Shown piece by piece: positions 1 to 8,628 of a stretch of 12,736 bases of DNA. The notes under the pieces are model-generated. The model was given only the letters and a program-made list of their open reading frames with translations, was not told the origin of the DNA and did not search any database. The stretch spans positions 1 to 12,736 of the forward strand of contig JAFAZM010000319.1 in assembly GCA_019239785.1 (NCBI GenBank). Reading direction: 5' to 3'. The DNA is from Sphingomonadaceae bacterium. GTDB lineage: Bacteria > Pseudomonadota > Alphaproteobacteria > Sphingomonadales > Sphingomonadaceae. The translations under genes were made by a program, and so were the position numbers. Positions within the stretch are counted from its first letter, which is position 1; the number at the start of each line of letters is the position of its first letter.

Positions 1-1864
1 TGCGATAATCCTCGCTGCCGACGACGACGAGGGTCGGCGTCTTCACGTTGGCGATCAGGCTGAGTGGGGAGCGAGCCCAGTAAGACTGGTAATTCTCCCA
101 CGGCTGCGAGCCCATCCAGTAGCGGCCGAAGAAGGGCGTTCCATCGCTGGTCAGCGCCATGCTGGCCCAGTTGATGACCGGCTTCTGCGCCGCGGCCGCC
201 TTGAAGCGGTCGGTCTTGCCGACGATCCAGGCGGTGAGCACGCCGCCGCCCGAGCCGCCGGTGACGAACAGATGGTCGGGATCGGCATAGCCCTGGGCGA
301 TCGCGGCATCGACCGCGCTCATCAGGTCGTCATAATCCTGGCCCGGATAGGCATGGTGGATCAGGTTGGCGAACTCGGCGCCGTAGGAGGTCGAGCCGCG
401 CGGATTGACCGAGAGCACCGCATAGCCCGCCGCCGCATAGAGCTGGTCGTCGGTCGAGAAATGTGGGCCGTAGGCGGCGAAGGGCCCGCCGTGGATTTCG
501 AGGACCAAGGGCACGCGCTGCCCCTGCGCATAAGCGGGCGGCAGGGTCAGCCAGGCGTCGATCGGGCGCTGGTCGACCGACGAGGCGACCGCGATATGCC
601 GCACCTCGCCGAGCGCCTTGTTGTCGAGCAGCTCGGCGTTAAGGCGGGTCAGCTGCCGCCGCGCCCCGCCGCGGACCAGGACGACGTCGGGCGGCCGCAC
701 CGCGCTGCCGCCGGACAGCGCGATCGATCCATCGTCCGCGACGCTGAAGCTGCCGCCCGTATAGGGCCGGTCGAAATCGGCGCCGCTGAGTCCTTCCGCG
801 ACGGTGCGCACGCTGCCGTCGAGCCCGACCCGCGCCACCCGCGTCTCGCCATGCTCGTCATATTGGACGTAGACCGCGCGGCCGTCCGCGGCCCAGGTCG
901 GGGAGCCGACGCTGCGGTCGAGCGCGCCGGTCAGCGAATGCCGGTTCGAGCCGTCCGCATTCATCACGTAGAGCTGGCTGTTCTCGTAGGAGCGGTCGCG
1001 ATCGTCGAAGCCGGTATAGGCGATCAGCCGGCCATCGGGTGAGACGGTCGGCTCGTTGTCCGGGCCGGGGCGATCGGTCAGCGCGTTGGTCCGACCCGAG
1101 GCGACGTCCAGCGCATAGACTTCGGTGTTCAGCGCCTCGCGCTCCCAGTTCGGCGAGCGGTTGCCGCTGAACAGCAGGGTGCGCCCGTCGCGGGACCAGG
1201 AGAGCGGACCGCCATTATTATAGGGCCCGTAAGTCAATTGCCGCGGCGCGCCGCCTTCCGACGAGACCAGGAAGAGCTGGTCGTAGCCCGAGCGGAGATA
1301 GCCCTGGCCGTCGGCGCGATAGGTGACCGCGGTGATCACCTGCAGCGGCTCGGCCCATTGCGCGCCTTCGGGCCGCTGCTGCGGCGGCCCGAGCCGGGCG
1401 GCCTCGTCGGGCACGAACATCGCATAAGCGATCTCGCGGCCGTCCGGCGACCAGGCGACGCTCGACGGCGAATCCGGCAGGCCGGTGATCGCGGCGGCCT
1501 GGCCGGTCGCCATCCAGCGGACGAAGAGCTGCGCGCGCCCGCCCTCCGCGGCGGCGATATAGGCGAGCCTTGTGCCGTCGGGCGACCAGACCGGCTGGCT
1601 GGCGCCGCTCGCGATCGGCGCCTGCGTCCCGGTGCGCGTGTCGATCAGCCAGATCGAGCGGCGGAAGAGGTCGGTCATGATGTCGCCGGAACGGCGGACA
1701 TAGGCGATCCAATGCCCGTCCGGGCTGATCTGCGGATCGGAGGCGGCTTCGAGATCGAACAGGTCGCGCGCGGTGAAGGCGCGTTCCGGTCCCGTCGGCG
1801 GCACGGCCTGCGCCGCCGGCGCGGCCAGGAAAAGCAATGCTGGTGCCCAGAAGACTTTCCGCAT
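1..1864 (-). CDS. S9 family serine peptidase (prolyl oligopeptidase / acylaminoacyl-peptidase type), 3' end outside window
   Basis: Seen: an open frame of 621 codons runs from an ATG at 1864 to the left edge without a stop. The start follows a GAGGG-type ribosome site. Residues 1-20 form a signal peptide ending AQA, so the protein is probably periplasmic or surface-exposed. Residues about 35-430 carry repeated SPDG/SWSRDG blades of a beta-propeller. The C-terminal alpha/beta hydrolase domain has an oxyanion-type EIHGGPF, then GGSGGG with the nucleophile Ser538, and VVVGSEDYR with the likely catalytic Asp619 at the very edge. Known: S9 enzymes cleave short peptides using Ser-Asp-His, with the propeller gating access. 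The His and the last roughly 50-70 residues should lie before base 1. Neighbour: it lies downstream of the seven-gene run but is separated from it by a 156-base spacer holding a palindromic repeat, so it may be transcribed separately. The family call is firm; the substrate is unknown. Confidence 0.93.
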   Translation of the reverse strand, partial: MRKVFWAPALLFLAAPAAQAVPPTGPERAFTARDLFDLEAASDPQISPDGHWIAYVRRSGDIMTDLFRRSIWLIDTRTGTQAPIASGASQPVWSPDGTRLAYIAAAEGGRAQLFVRWMATGQAAAITGLPDSPSSVAWSPDGREIAYAMFVPDEAARLGPPQQRPEGAQWAEPLQVITAVTYRADGQGYLRSGYDQLFLVSSEGGAPRQLTYGPYNNGGPLSWSRDGRTLLFSGNRSPNWEREALNTEVYALDVASGRTNALTDRPGPDNEPTVSPDGRLIAYTGFDDRDRSYENSQLYVMNADGSNRHSLTGALDRSVGSPTWAADGRAVYVQYDEHGETRVARVGLDGSVRTVAEGLSGADFDRPYTGGSFSVADDGSIALSGGSAVRPPDVVLVRGGARRQLTRLNAELLDNKALGEVRHIAVASSVDQRPIDAWLTLPPAYAQGQRVPLVLEIHGGPFAAYGPHFSTDDQLYAAAGYAVLSVNPRGSTSYGAEFANLIHHAYPGQDYDDLMSAVDAAIAQGYADPDHLFVTGGSGGGVLTAWIVGKTDRFKAAAAQKPVINWASMALTSDGTPFFGRYWMGSQPWENYQSYWARSPLSLIANVKTPTLVVVGSEDYR

Positions 1865-1932
1865 GATCCGCCCTCGCTGAAGAAGTGGGCGGATCATAGG
1901 CGCTTCGGTGGGGCTCGCAAGCAGCGCGAGTC

Positions 1933-2014
1933 CGTCATTGCGAGCGCAGCGAAGCAATCCGGCCGTGCCGGATCTGGATTGCTTCTCCCGGCTACCGCCG
2001 GGCTCGCGATGACG
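1933..2014. repeat. Palindromic intergenic repeat (GTCATTGCGAGC family)
   Basis: Outer arms 1933-1945 and 2002-2014 pair over 13 bases with one mismatch that would be a G-U pair in RNA. An inner perfect 10-base pair joins GAAGCAATCC (1951-1960) to GGATTGCTTC (1976-1985). Two more small hairpins sit inside: CCGGC/GCCGG at 1959-1971 and CCCGGC/GCCGGG at 1987-2002. This matches the style of the dispersed CGTCATTGCGAGCG repeat familiar from sphingomonad and other proteobacterial genomes. It lies 6 bases past the stop of the FemAB-like gene and before the S9 peptidase gene, where it could act as an RNA 3'-end structure. Confidence 0.85.
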
Positions 2015-2020
2015 AGGTGT

Positions 2021-3154
2021 TCACCCCTTCCGAAACGGAGTCATCTCGTCCAGCGCCGCGATCTCGCGGGCAACGGCGCGGCGTTCGGCGGCGAGATAGT
2101 CGGCGACCGCGTCGCGCAGGCGGTGGTCGCGCAGATAATGGGCCGAGAAGGTCGGCACCGGCCGGTAGCCGCGCGCGAGCTTGTGCGCGCCCTGCGCGCC
2201 GGCCTCGACCCGGGAGAGGCCGCGCGCGATCGCCGCGTCGATCGCCTGATAATAGCAAAGCTCGAAATGGAGGTGCGGCACGTCCTCGACGCAGCCCCAA
2301 TAGCGGCCGTAGAGCGCATCGGCGCCGATCAGGTTCAGCGCGCCGGCGATCGGGCGGCCGGCGCGCAAGGCGAGGACCAGCAGCACGCGGTCGGCGAGCC
2401 GTTCTCCGAGCAGGGAGAAGAAGCGCCGGGTGAGATAGGGCTGGCCCCATTTGCGCGCGCCGGTATCCTGGTAGAAGGCCCAGAAGGCTTCCCAATGCGC
2501 CTCCTCGAGCGCGGCGCCGCTGAGCTGCACGATCTCCAGCCCGGCCACGGCGGCTGCCCGCTCCTTGCGGATCGCCTTGCGCTTGCGCGAGGCCAAGGTG
2601 GCGAGGAAATCGTCGAAATCGGCGAAGCCTTCATTCTGCCAGTGGAACTGGCTGTCCGCGCGGATCAGCCAGCCGGCGCGCTCGAACAGGGCGACGTCCT
2701 CCGGAACCAGGAAGGTGGCATGGGCCGAGGAGAGGCGGTTCGCGTCGACGACCTTCTCGGCCGCGGCGATCAGGGCCGGCGCAAGCGCCGGATCGCCGAG
2801 CAGCCTCTTGCCCGGCACCGGCGTGAACGGCACCGCGATCTGCAGCTTGGGATAGTAATCGCCGCCGGCCCGCTCATAGGCGTCGGCCCAGCCATGATCG
2901 AAGACATATTCGCCCAAGGAGTGGCTCTTCACATAGGCCGGCATCAAAGCCGCGGGCTTCGAATCCACACCGTCGATCGCGATCGGCAGCGGCCTCCAGC
3001 CCGTGCGCGCGGTCGCGCTCCCCGAATCCTCGAGCGCGGAAAGGAAGGCATGGCTGAGGAAGGGATCCTCCGCGCCGGCGCAGCGGTCCCAATCCTCGGC
3101 GCTAAAGGCGGAGACGCCCTCGGCCAGCCGCGCAACCACAGGCTCACCGGTCAC
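2021..3154 (-). CDS. FemAB/GNAT-like acyltransferase, DUF482 (PF04339) family
   Basis: Seen: 377 residues from a GTG at 3154, without signal peptide. The start shares four bases (GTGA) with the stop of the phosphodiesterase gene, which suggests coupled translation. Family signatures include a basic segment ASRKRKAIRKER at about 188-199, a FYQDTGARKWG stretch at 228-238 followed by PYLTRRFF, and VEAGAQGAHKLARGY at 316-330. Known: this family (COG3146, often labelled peptidogalycan biosynthesis/recognition protein) resembles FemABX-type transferases, which move aminoacyl groups from charged tRNA, but its substrate has not been settled as far as I know. The length is typical. Inference: a cytosolic acyl- or aminoacyl-transferase, last gene of the seven-gene run. 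Confident about the family, not about the reaction. Confidence 0.9.
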   Translation of the reverse strand: MTGEPVVARLAEGVSAFSAEDWDRCAGAEDPFLSHAFLSALEDSGSATARTGWRPLPIAIDGVDSKPAALMPAYVKSHSLGEYVFDHGWADAYERAGGDYYPKLQIAVPFTPVPGKRLLGDPALAPALIAAAEKVVDANRLSSAHATFLVPEDVALFERAGWLIRADSQFHWQNEGFADFDDFLATLASRKRKAIRKERAAAVAGLEIVQLSGAALEEAHWEAFWAFYQDTGARKWGQPYLTRRFFSLLGERLADRVLLVLALRAGRPIAGALNLIGADALYGRYWGCVEDVPHLHFELCYYQAIDAAIARGLSRVEAGAQGAHKLARGYRPVPTFSAHYLRDHRLRDAVADYLAAERRAVAREIAALDEMTPFRKG

Positions 3155-3885
3155 GACGTCGGCGCCTCGTAGATGATCTGGCTGGCATATTCGGCCGCGC
3201 GGGCGCGGTCGGCGATGCTGCGCACCGTCCAGGTCAGCACCTTCATGCCCGCCGCGCGTTGCGCGCCCGCGAAGCGCGAGGGAAGATCGCGTATGTCATA
3301 GGCGAGGAAATCGGCACTGCTGCGCCAGAGGGCAAGGGGCCGCTCGGCGACGCCGCGCAGGCCCTTGCCCTGCTCGGTCACCACCAGCCCGCGCAGCCGC
3401 TGCGGCGCGTGGCGCGCGAACCAATGGCCGACCTCGGGATTGAACGACATCACGCCCACGACGCCTTCATAGCCGGTCAGCGCCGTCTCGACGCTTCGGC
3501 AGAGCGCGGCCACCGCCCGCTTCGGCGCCTTCACCTCGATCAGCAACGGCACCCGGCCGCCGATCAGGGCCAGGATCTCGGCCAGACTGGGGATCGTCTC
3601 CTCGGAGCCGTTCAGCCGGAACCGGCCCAGCTCGGCCGCGCTCCAGGCGGCGAGCGCGCCGCGTGCGTCGGCGAGCCTTGCAAGGTCGGCGTCGTGGAAG
3701 ACCATCGCCTGCCCGTCGCGGCTCGCCTGGACGTCGAGCTCGATGCCGTGCCCGGCGGCGATCGCCGCGGCGAAGGCGGCCCTGCTGTTCTCGATCCGGC
3801 CGGGCCCATGCAGGCCGCGATGCGCGAAGGGCCGCGCGATCAGCTGTGTAAGCCGAGCTTCTCTACCCAGCCCTGACGGCGACAA
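3151..3885 (-). CDS. Glycerophosphodiester phosphodiesterase (GDPD family, UgpQ-like)
   Basis: Seen: 244 residues. The TIM-barrel active-site residues appear in order: HRG at 22-24, EN at 32-33, IELD at 48-51, FHD at 63-65 and LIEVK at 115-119. No signal peptide is visible, so the enzyme is probably cytosolic. Known: GDPDs hydrolyse deacylated phospholipid headgroups to sn-glycerol-3-phosphate and an alcohol, using a divalent metal. The length (about 240) fits the bacterial UgpQ group. The start is uncertain: the frame opens with TTG at 3885, which overlaps the ridA-like gene by 23 bases. The next credible in-frame alternative is a CTG at 3843, about 10 bases after AGAGAAG, and either keeps the full domain. 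Its 3' end overlaps the next gene by four bases. Confidence 0.92.
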   Translation of the reverse strand: MSPSGLGREARLTQLIARPFAHRGLHGPGRIENSRAAFAAAIAAGHGIELDVQASRDGQAMVFHDADLARLADARGALAAWSAAELGRFRLNGSEETIPSLAEILALIGGRVPLLIEVKAPKRAVAALCRSVETALTGYEGVVGVMSFNPEVGHWFARHAPQRLRGLVVTEQGKGLRGVAERPLALWRSSADFLAYDIRDLPSRFAGAQRAAGMKVLTWTVRSIADRARAAEYASQIIYEAPTS

Positions 3886-4333
3886 TCGCGTCGACCTCGA
3901 CCGCGGCGCCGAGCGGCAGCACCGGCACGCCGACGGCGCTGCGGGCGTGGCGGCCGGCCTCGCCGAACACCTTCTCCATCAGCTCGGAGGCGCCGTTGGC
4001 GACCTTTGGCTGGTCGGTGAAATGCCGCTCCGAGGCGACGAAGGCGCCCAGCTTGACGACCCGCTCGACCCGGTCGAGCGAGCCGAGGGCCTTCTTCATC
4101 TGGGCGAGCAGCATCACCGCGCAACGCTCGGCCGCCTCGCGGCCATGCTCGACGTCGTAATCCGCGCCGAGCAGGCCGACGATGAGCGAGCCGTCCTCGC
4201 GGAACGGCAGCTGCCCGGAAATGTAGAGCAGGCCGCCCGCCTCGACCGCCGGCACATAGGCCGCGACCGGCGCGGCGGCCTCTGGGAGCCTGATGCCGAG
4301 CGCGTTCAGGCGGGCGTCGATGCTGTCGGTCAT
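3863..4333 (-). CDS. RidA family protein (YjgF/YER057c/UK114), long-form subgroup
   Basis: Seen: 156 residues from ATG at 4333. A YISGQLPF segment lies at about 37-44. The C-terminal signature ARSAVGVPVLPLGAAVEVDA (130-149) carries Arg131 at the place of the catalytic arginine of RidA. It is longer than classical RidA (about 128) and fits the roughly 150-residue YjgF-endoribonuclease-like subgroup. Known: RidA hydrolyses reactive enamine/imine intermediates such as 2-aminoacrylate, usually as a trimer with sites between subunits. Long-form members are less well characterised. Neighbours: 32 bases after the M16 peptidase stop, with no good Shine-Dalgarno visible before the ATG, and overlapping the phosphodiesterase start downstream. 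Family firm; substrate inferred. Confidence 0.93.
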   Translation of the reverse strand: MTDSIDARLNALGIRLPEAAAPVAAYVPAVEAGGLLYISGQLPFREDGSLIVGLLGADYDVEHGREAAERCAVMLLAQMKKALGSLDRVERVVKLGAFVASERHFTDQPKVANGASELMEKVFGEAGRHARSAVGVPVLPLGAAVEVDAIVAVRAG

Positions 4334-4365
4334 GGCCGAGCGCTAGTCCAGGCCGTTGCCCGCCG

Positions 4366-7245
4366 TCAATGCGCCGCCGGTGCCGCCGCGGGCGCATTCG
4401 CCGCCGTCTCCGGCACGATGATCAGCTTCCAGGCGCGCCCTGGCACCAGGTAGCGGCGCGCCGCCTCCTGCAGCTCGGCCGGGGTCAGGCTGTCATAATC
4501 GGAGATCTGGCTCTCGATCGTCGGCGCGACCTGGCGATTGGTCTGAATGCCTTCGAGGCTGTCGAGCCACCAGGCATTGCCGTTGCGGGCGCGCTGGAGG
4601 CCTTCGACCAAAGGCAGGCGGGCACGCTGCATCTCGTCGGCGGCGATCGGCCGGTCGCGCAGGTCGGCGGCGATGCGCTCGGCGTCGCGCAGGAAGCCCG
4701 CCAGCGCCTCCGGCCGCGCCTCGATCTGGCCGGCGAACATGCCGTAGCCGGGGAAAGCCTCGGACGGGCGATGATAGCCGGCCGGGCTGTAGGTCGTCCC
4801 CTGCTCCTCGCGGATCTTCTGGGTGAGGCGGAGTTGGTAGACGGCGGCGAGCAGGCTCAGCGCCCGCGCCTGGCGCGGATTGTCGTAGAAGCCGAGCGTC
4901 GGCCAGCCGATGAAGGCGAGGCCCTGGTCGGCGCGGCCGCGATGGGTGAGCCGCACCGGCTCCGCCCGGCCGGCCGGGAAGCGGATCTGCTCGGGCGGCG
5001 CCGGCGCCTCGCTGCGCGGCGGCAGGGCGCCGAAGGTCGCGGCGACCTGACGGATCGCGGCGTCGACGTCGATATCGCCGACGACGATCACCTCGATCGG
5101 GCTGTGCGCGAGCGGCGCGTCGAGCACCGCACGCGCGTCGGCGATCGTGCTTGCCGCCATCTGCTCGCGAGTCGGCAGCGCCCAGCGATTGTCGCCGCCG
5201 TGCAGCAGCGGCCCGGAATCGCGGTTGAACACGCCGCTCGGGGTCGAGGCGAGCTGGTCGTGGATCGTGTCGCTGAGCGCGCGCAACCGGTTCCAGCCGG
5301 TCGGACGCCAGCCGGGATCGGTGACATAGGCTGCGAGCACCTGCAGCTGCACGGCGAGGTCCTCCGGCCGGGTGGTGCCGGCGAAGGTGAAGGCGTCCTC
5401 GTCGATGCCGAGCGAGGCGCCGTAGACGCGGTTGTTCAGCGCCTCCTGCATCTGCTCGAAGGTCAGCCGGCCGAGCCCGCCAGCGGCGAGGCTCGGGCCG
5501 AGCGCCCAGCCAGGATTGGGCCGGTTCGTCGGCAAGGCGGCCTGGCCGCGGCCGAAGCGGACCGCGACCAGCACCTGGCTGGCGGCATAATCGGTGCGCT
5601 TGACGGTGAGCCGGACGCCGTTCGTGAAGCGGATCGCGGTGCCGCCGATGTCGGCGGGCAGCTCGTGCCGCTCGGCGACCGTGCCCGGGGTTCCGAAATT
5701 CACATAGGGCCAGGCCTGGGCCTGCTCGGCCGCGGCGGCCGGGACGGGCACGGCGAGCGAGGCGCGATAGGCGGTCAGCAAGGCGCCTTCGCCGCCCTCG
5801 ACCTGGGTCGGCGAGGTCATGTAGAGGATCGGCTCGCCGGCGAAGACGGTCCGCGCCGACTGGTTGATCCGCTCCGGCGTCAGGCTGGGCACCGCCGCAT
5901 CGAACAGCCGCAACGTATCGGCCGGCGAGTCGGCCACGTTCTCCTGGTCGATGGCCGACACCAGGCCGTCGGCCAGGGAAACCGTTTGGCGGGTGGCGGC
6001 GCCGGCGACGGCGGCGTTGAGCGCGGTGCGGATCTGGTCGAGCTCGCGATTGAGCTCGGCGGCGGTGACGCCGTGCTCGACCAGGCGGCGCTCCTCGGTC
6101 TCGATCGCGGCGAGCGCGGGCTGCCACTGGCCGGGCTGGACGACGGCGCCGAGCTGGACGATGTCGGCGCTGCGGGCGAGCTGGAAGCGGCCGGAGCTGG
6201 CGCCGACATAAGGCGGCGGCGTCCGGTTCGCGGCGATCCGCTCGAGTCGGCGGTTCAGCACCTGGAAGGCGAGCGCGTCGGCGAGCTGCTCCAGCCGGTG
6301 CGCCCGGGTATCGGGGCGAAGGTCCGGCGGCCGCACCCAGATCAGGGCGACCTGGGCCGGGCCGCCCGGCTCGACCAGCACATGGGTCTCGGTGCGCCGC
6401 GGCGCGACCGCGCCGAGATCGGGATCCGGCCCCGCCGCGCCCCGCCCGTGCCAGTCGGAGAAGCGGGCGCGGATCTTCGCCTCCATCGCGTCGAGATCGA
6501 AGTCGCCGACCGCGACCAGGGTCGCCCGCTCGGGCCGGTAATAGGCATCGTAGAAGGCGGCGAAGCGGGCGCGCTGGGCGGTTGCGATCACTTCGGGCAC
6601 GCCGATCGGCAGCCGCGTCGGCAGCCTCTGGCCGCGCAGCAGATAGTTCATCTGGTCGACGAAGATCCGATATTGCGGCCCGGCGCGGCTGCGCTCCTCG
6701 GACTGGATGATGCCGCGCTCGCGCTCGATCGCCGCCGGCGCGAAGCTGACCTCGCCGGCGACCTCGCGCAGCAGGAACAGGCCTTCGTCGATGCTCGCCG
6801 CCTGGTTCTCCGGCAGGTCGAGCTTGTAGACGGTCTGGCCGAACTCGGTGCCGGCATTGGTGTCGGCGCCGAAGCGCAGGCCGAGCCGCTCCAGCCGGTG
6901 GACGAACTCGCCCTCGGCGACATGGGTCGAGCCGTTGAACGCCATATGCTCGATGAAATGGGCGAGGCCGCGCTGGTCGTCCTGCTCCTCGAGCGAGCCG
7001 GCGTCGATGCGCAGCCGCAGCGAGACTTGGTGCGGCGGCGTCGCATTGTGCCGCAGCACGTAGCGCATGCCGTTGGGCAGGGTGCCGAAGCGCACGTCCG
7101 GGTCGACGGGGACGTCGCTTCCGGTCTGCGGCCAGGGCGCGGCGGCCGGCGCCGGTGCCGGCTGGGCGGGGCGATGCTGGGCGAGCCCCGGCGCGCCCAG
7201 GAGCAGGGCGGCGGCGAGCGCGAGAGCGGGAAGGCGCAATTTCAT
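4366..7245 (-). CDS. Secreted M16 family zinc metallopeptidase (pitrilysin/insulinase type), tandem-domain
   Basis: Seen: 959 residues from ATG at 7245, preceded by AAAGAGATCAAG. Residues 1-22 are a signal peptide (MKLRLPALALAAALLLGAPG, then LAQ), followed by a Pro/Ala-rich linker to about 40. The inverted zinc motif HFIEH is at 96-100 (His96, Glu99, His100). The third ligand is Glu176, 76 residues later, with the supporting Glu183, both in ERERGIIQSEE. The second half (about 530-940) repeats the M16/M16_C fold without an HxxEH motif and contains RxEQGTTYSPAGYH-like substrate-side residues. Known: single-chain M16 proteases use one catalytic half and one inactive half enclosing a chamber that degrades short peptides. 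Expected location: periplasm, possibly a lipid-free soluble enzyme. It starts 13 bases after the dehydrogenase stop. Length and architecture are normal for the family. Confidence 0.95.
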   Translation of the reverse strand: MKLRLPALALAAALLLGAPGLAQHRPAQPAPAPAAAPWPQTGSDVPVDPDVRFGTLPNGMRYVLRHNATPPHQVSLRLRIDAGSLEEQDDQRGLAHFIEHMAFNGSTHVAEGEFVHRLERLGLRFGADTNAGTEFGQTVYKLDLPENQAASIDEGLFLLREVAGEVSFAPAAIERERGIIQSEERSRAGPQYRIFVDQMNYLLRGQRLPTRLPIGVPEVIATAQRARFAAFYDAYYRPERATLVAVGDFDLDAMEAKIRARFSDWHGRGAAGPDPDLGAVAPRRTETHVLVEPGGPAQVALIWVRPPDLRPDTRAHRLEQLADALAFQVLNRRLERIAANRTPPPYVGASSGRFQLARSADIVQLGAVVQPGQWQPALAAIETEERRLVEHGVTAAELNRELDQIRTALNAAVAGAATRQTVSLADGLVSAIDQENVADSPADTLRLFDAAVPSLTPERINQSARTVFAGEPILYMTSPTQVEGGEGALLTAYRASLAVPVPAAAAEQAQAWPYVNFGTPGTVAERHELPADIGGTAIRFTNGVRLTVKRTDYAASQVLVAVRFGRGQAALPTNRPNPGWALGPSLAAGGLGRLTFEQMQEALNNRVYGASLGIDEDAFTFAGTTRPEDLAVQLQVLAAYVTDPGWRPTGWNRLRALSDTIHDQLASTPSGVFNRDSGPLLHGGDNRWALPTREQMAASTIADARAVLDAPLAHSPIEVIVVGDIDVDAAIRQVAATFGALPPRSEAPAPPEQIRFPAGRAEPVRLTHRGRADQGLAFIGWPTLGFYDNPRQARALSLLAAVYQLRLTQKIREEQGTTYSPAGYHRPSEAFPGYGMFAGQIEARPEALAGFLRDAERIAADLRDRPIAADEMQRARLPLVEGLQRARNGNAWWLDSLEGIQTNRQVAPTIESQISDYDSLTPAELQEAARRYLVPGRAWKLIIVPETAANAPAAAPAAH

Positions 7246-7258
7246 CTTGATCTCTTTC

Positions 7259-8008
7259 TCAGGCGCCGGCTCGATCGGGGCGGGCGACGTGGAAGCCGGC
7301 GAAGCTCTGGTTCACCGGCATCAGTTCGAGCGCGTTGATATTGACGTGCGGCGGCTGGGTCGCGACCCAGAAGATCGTCTCGGCGATGTCCTCGGCGGTC
7401 ATCGGGTCCATGTCCGCGTAGAGCGCGTCCGAGGCCGCCTGGTCCCAGCCGTTGCGGACCAGGGTGAACTCGGTCTCCACCATGCCCGGCTCGATCGAGG
7501 TGACTCGGACGCCGAGCCCCTGCAGGTCGCATCTCAGGTCCAGGGAGAATTGACGGACGAAGGCCTTGGAGGCGCCATAGACCGCGCCGCCGCGATAGGG
7601 ATAGGTGGCCGCGACCGAGCTGAGGTTGATGATCCCGCCCCGCCGTTCGATCAGGCCGGGCAGCAGGCCGCGGGTCAGCGCGACCAGGCCGGTGATGTTG
7701 GTCTCGATCACCTGTTCGAGCGGCGCCCATTCGGCCTCCTGCAGCGCCGCCAGCGGCGGCGGCAGGCCGGCATTGTTGACCAGCAGATCGACCGCCCCGA
7801 CCTCCGCCGCGACCGCTTGGACCGCTTCGATGTCGCGCATGTCGAGCGCGATCGTCCGCAGCGCCTCGCCCAGCTCCGCCTTCAGCGCGGCCAGCCTTTC
7901 CGTGCGCCGGCCGGTGCCGATCACCTGCCAGCCGTCCCCGGCGAAGCGCCGCGCGGCGGCCTCGCCGATGCCGGCGGTGACTCCGGAGATGAAGGCGGTC
8001 TTCGTCAT
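7259..8008 (-). CDS. ydfG: NADP-dependent SDR, YdfG-type 3-hydroxy acid / L-allo-threonine (serine) dehydrogenase
   Basis: Seen: 249 residues starting at ATG 8008, chosen over a longer in-frame opening because the ATG overlaps the upstream stop as ATGA and has a strong AGGAGGAAG ribosome site. Motifs: GVTAGIG cofactor loop at 9-15, NNAG at 78-81, Asn104, and the catalytic triad Ser131, Tyr144, Lys148 in YGASK. The GTGRR segment at 31-35 suits NADP. The end MPVNQSFAGF is characteristic of the YdfG group. Known: E. coli YdfG oxidises L-allo-threonine, serine and 3-hydroxy acids and reduces malonic semialdehyde from pyrimidine breakdown. Which substrate matters here is not visible. Subgroup assignment is good, by motif resemblance only. 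Confidence 0.92.
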   Translation of the reverse strand: MTKTAFISGVTAGIGEAAARRFAGDGWQVIGTGRRTERLAALKAELGEALRTIALDMRDIEAVQAVAAEVGAVDLLVNNAGLPPPLAALQEAEWAPLEQVIETNITGLVALTRGLLPGLIERRGGIINLSSVAATYPYRGGAVYGASKAFVRQFSLDLRCDLQGLGVRVTSIEPGMVETEFTLVRNGWDQAASDALYADMDPMTAEDIAETIFWVATQPPHVNINALELMPVNQSFAGFHVARPDRAGA

Positions 8009-8628
8009 GCGGCAACTTCCTCCTGATTCAAACGAGCCAGAATCCAAGGCAAAGCCTCGTCCCAGGCATCGATCCGGGCATGGGCATAGGGCGCGGGCGG
8101 CGTGATCGCGGCGACGCGCGGCTCGGCGACCATGTGCAGCCGCCAGACCTGGGGGGCGTGCTTGGCCACCGATTCGTGGTGAACCGGCAGATCGTCGACG
8201 AAGACGGTCGCGCTCGGGTTCATTGCCTCGATCAGCTCGAGCACCGGCCGCCCCTTGCCGCCCTGGTTGCAGAGCACGCGGTGGCGGATGTCGAACCGTT
8301 CCAGCTGGGCGATCCGGTTGGCGCGATATTGGTCGCCGATATTGGTGAGGATGACGATGTCGGCCGTCTCGCCGATCGTGCGGAGCGCATCGAGCGCGCC
8401 GGCGACGAGCTGCTGGCGGTGCATCTCGCGATCGAAGAAGGCATCGAGCAATTCGAAGGCATGCTCGCGCCCCACCTCGCCGCCGTCGCGGTCGCGCAGG
8501 GCGCCGGCAAAGGCCGGCACGTCGAGCGAGAAGCTGTAGCCGTGCGCCTCGGCCACCCATTCGGCGAAATGAGGCCCGAAATGGAGCAGGACGTCGTCGC
8601 AGTCGCTGATCAGGAGTGGCCGGCTCAT
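8005..8628 (-). CDS. HAD superfamily hydrolase (haloacid dehalogenase-like phosphatase)
   Basis: Seen: 207 residues from ATG 8628. HAD motif I is SDCDDV (nucleophile Asp9, acid/base Asp11), motif II is ILTN with Thr95, the motif III lysine is probably Lys125 in GGKGRP, and motif IV is FVDDL with Asp145/Asp146. The stretch between motifs I and II (12-90) is a small helical cap, as in subfamily I HADs. Known: such enzymes dephosphorylate small metabolites through a phospho-aspartate. The substrate cannot be read from sequence. Neighbours: four-base ATGA overlaps at both ends, with the DUF3572 gene upstream and the dehydrogenase downstream. The last codons encode the ribosome site of the next gene. 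Confidence 0.9.
   Translation of the reverse strand: MSRPLLISDCDDVLLHFGPHFAEWVAEAHGYSFSLDVPAFAGALRDRDGGEVGREHAFELLDAFFDREMHRQQLVAGALDALRTIGETADIVILTNIGDQYRANRIAQLERFDIRHRVLCNQGGKGRPVLELIEAMNPSATVFVDDLPVHHESVAKHAPQVWRLHMVAEPRVAAITPPAPYAHARIDAWDEALPWILARLNQEEVAA
8016..8024 (-). promoter_or_regulatory. Strong Shine-Dalgarno of the YdfG-type dehydrogenase
   Basis: AGGAGGAAG on the minus strand, about 7 bases before the ATG at 8008 and lying inside the 3' end of the HAD gene. It decides the start of the dehydrogenase, because an in-frame opening continues far upstream through the HAD gene without a comparable site. Confidence 0.8.

Noticed and set aside
1238..3172. A 644-codon plus-strand open frame across the repeat and the FemAB-like gene
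   Set aside because: It runs antisense to two well-supported genes and reads through an intergenic repeat, with low-complexity composition and no recognisable motif.
4369..7338. A 989-codon plus-strand open frame opposite the M16 peptidase gene
   Set aside because: It is the antisense shadow of a high-GC gene. Its translation is rich in Arg, Gly, Ala and Asp with no domain or signal, while the minus strand has a complete zinc-motif protease with signal peptide.
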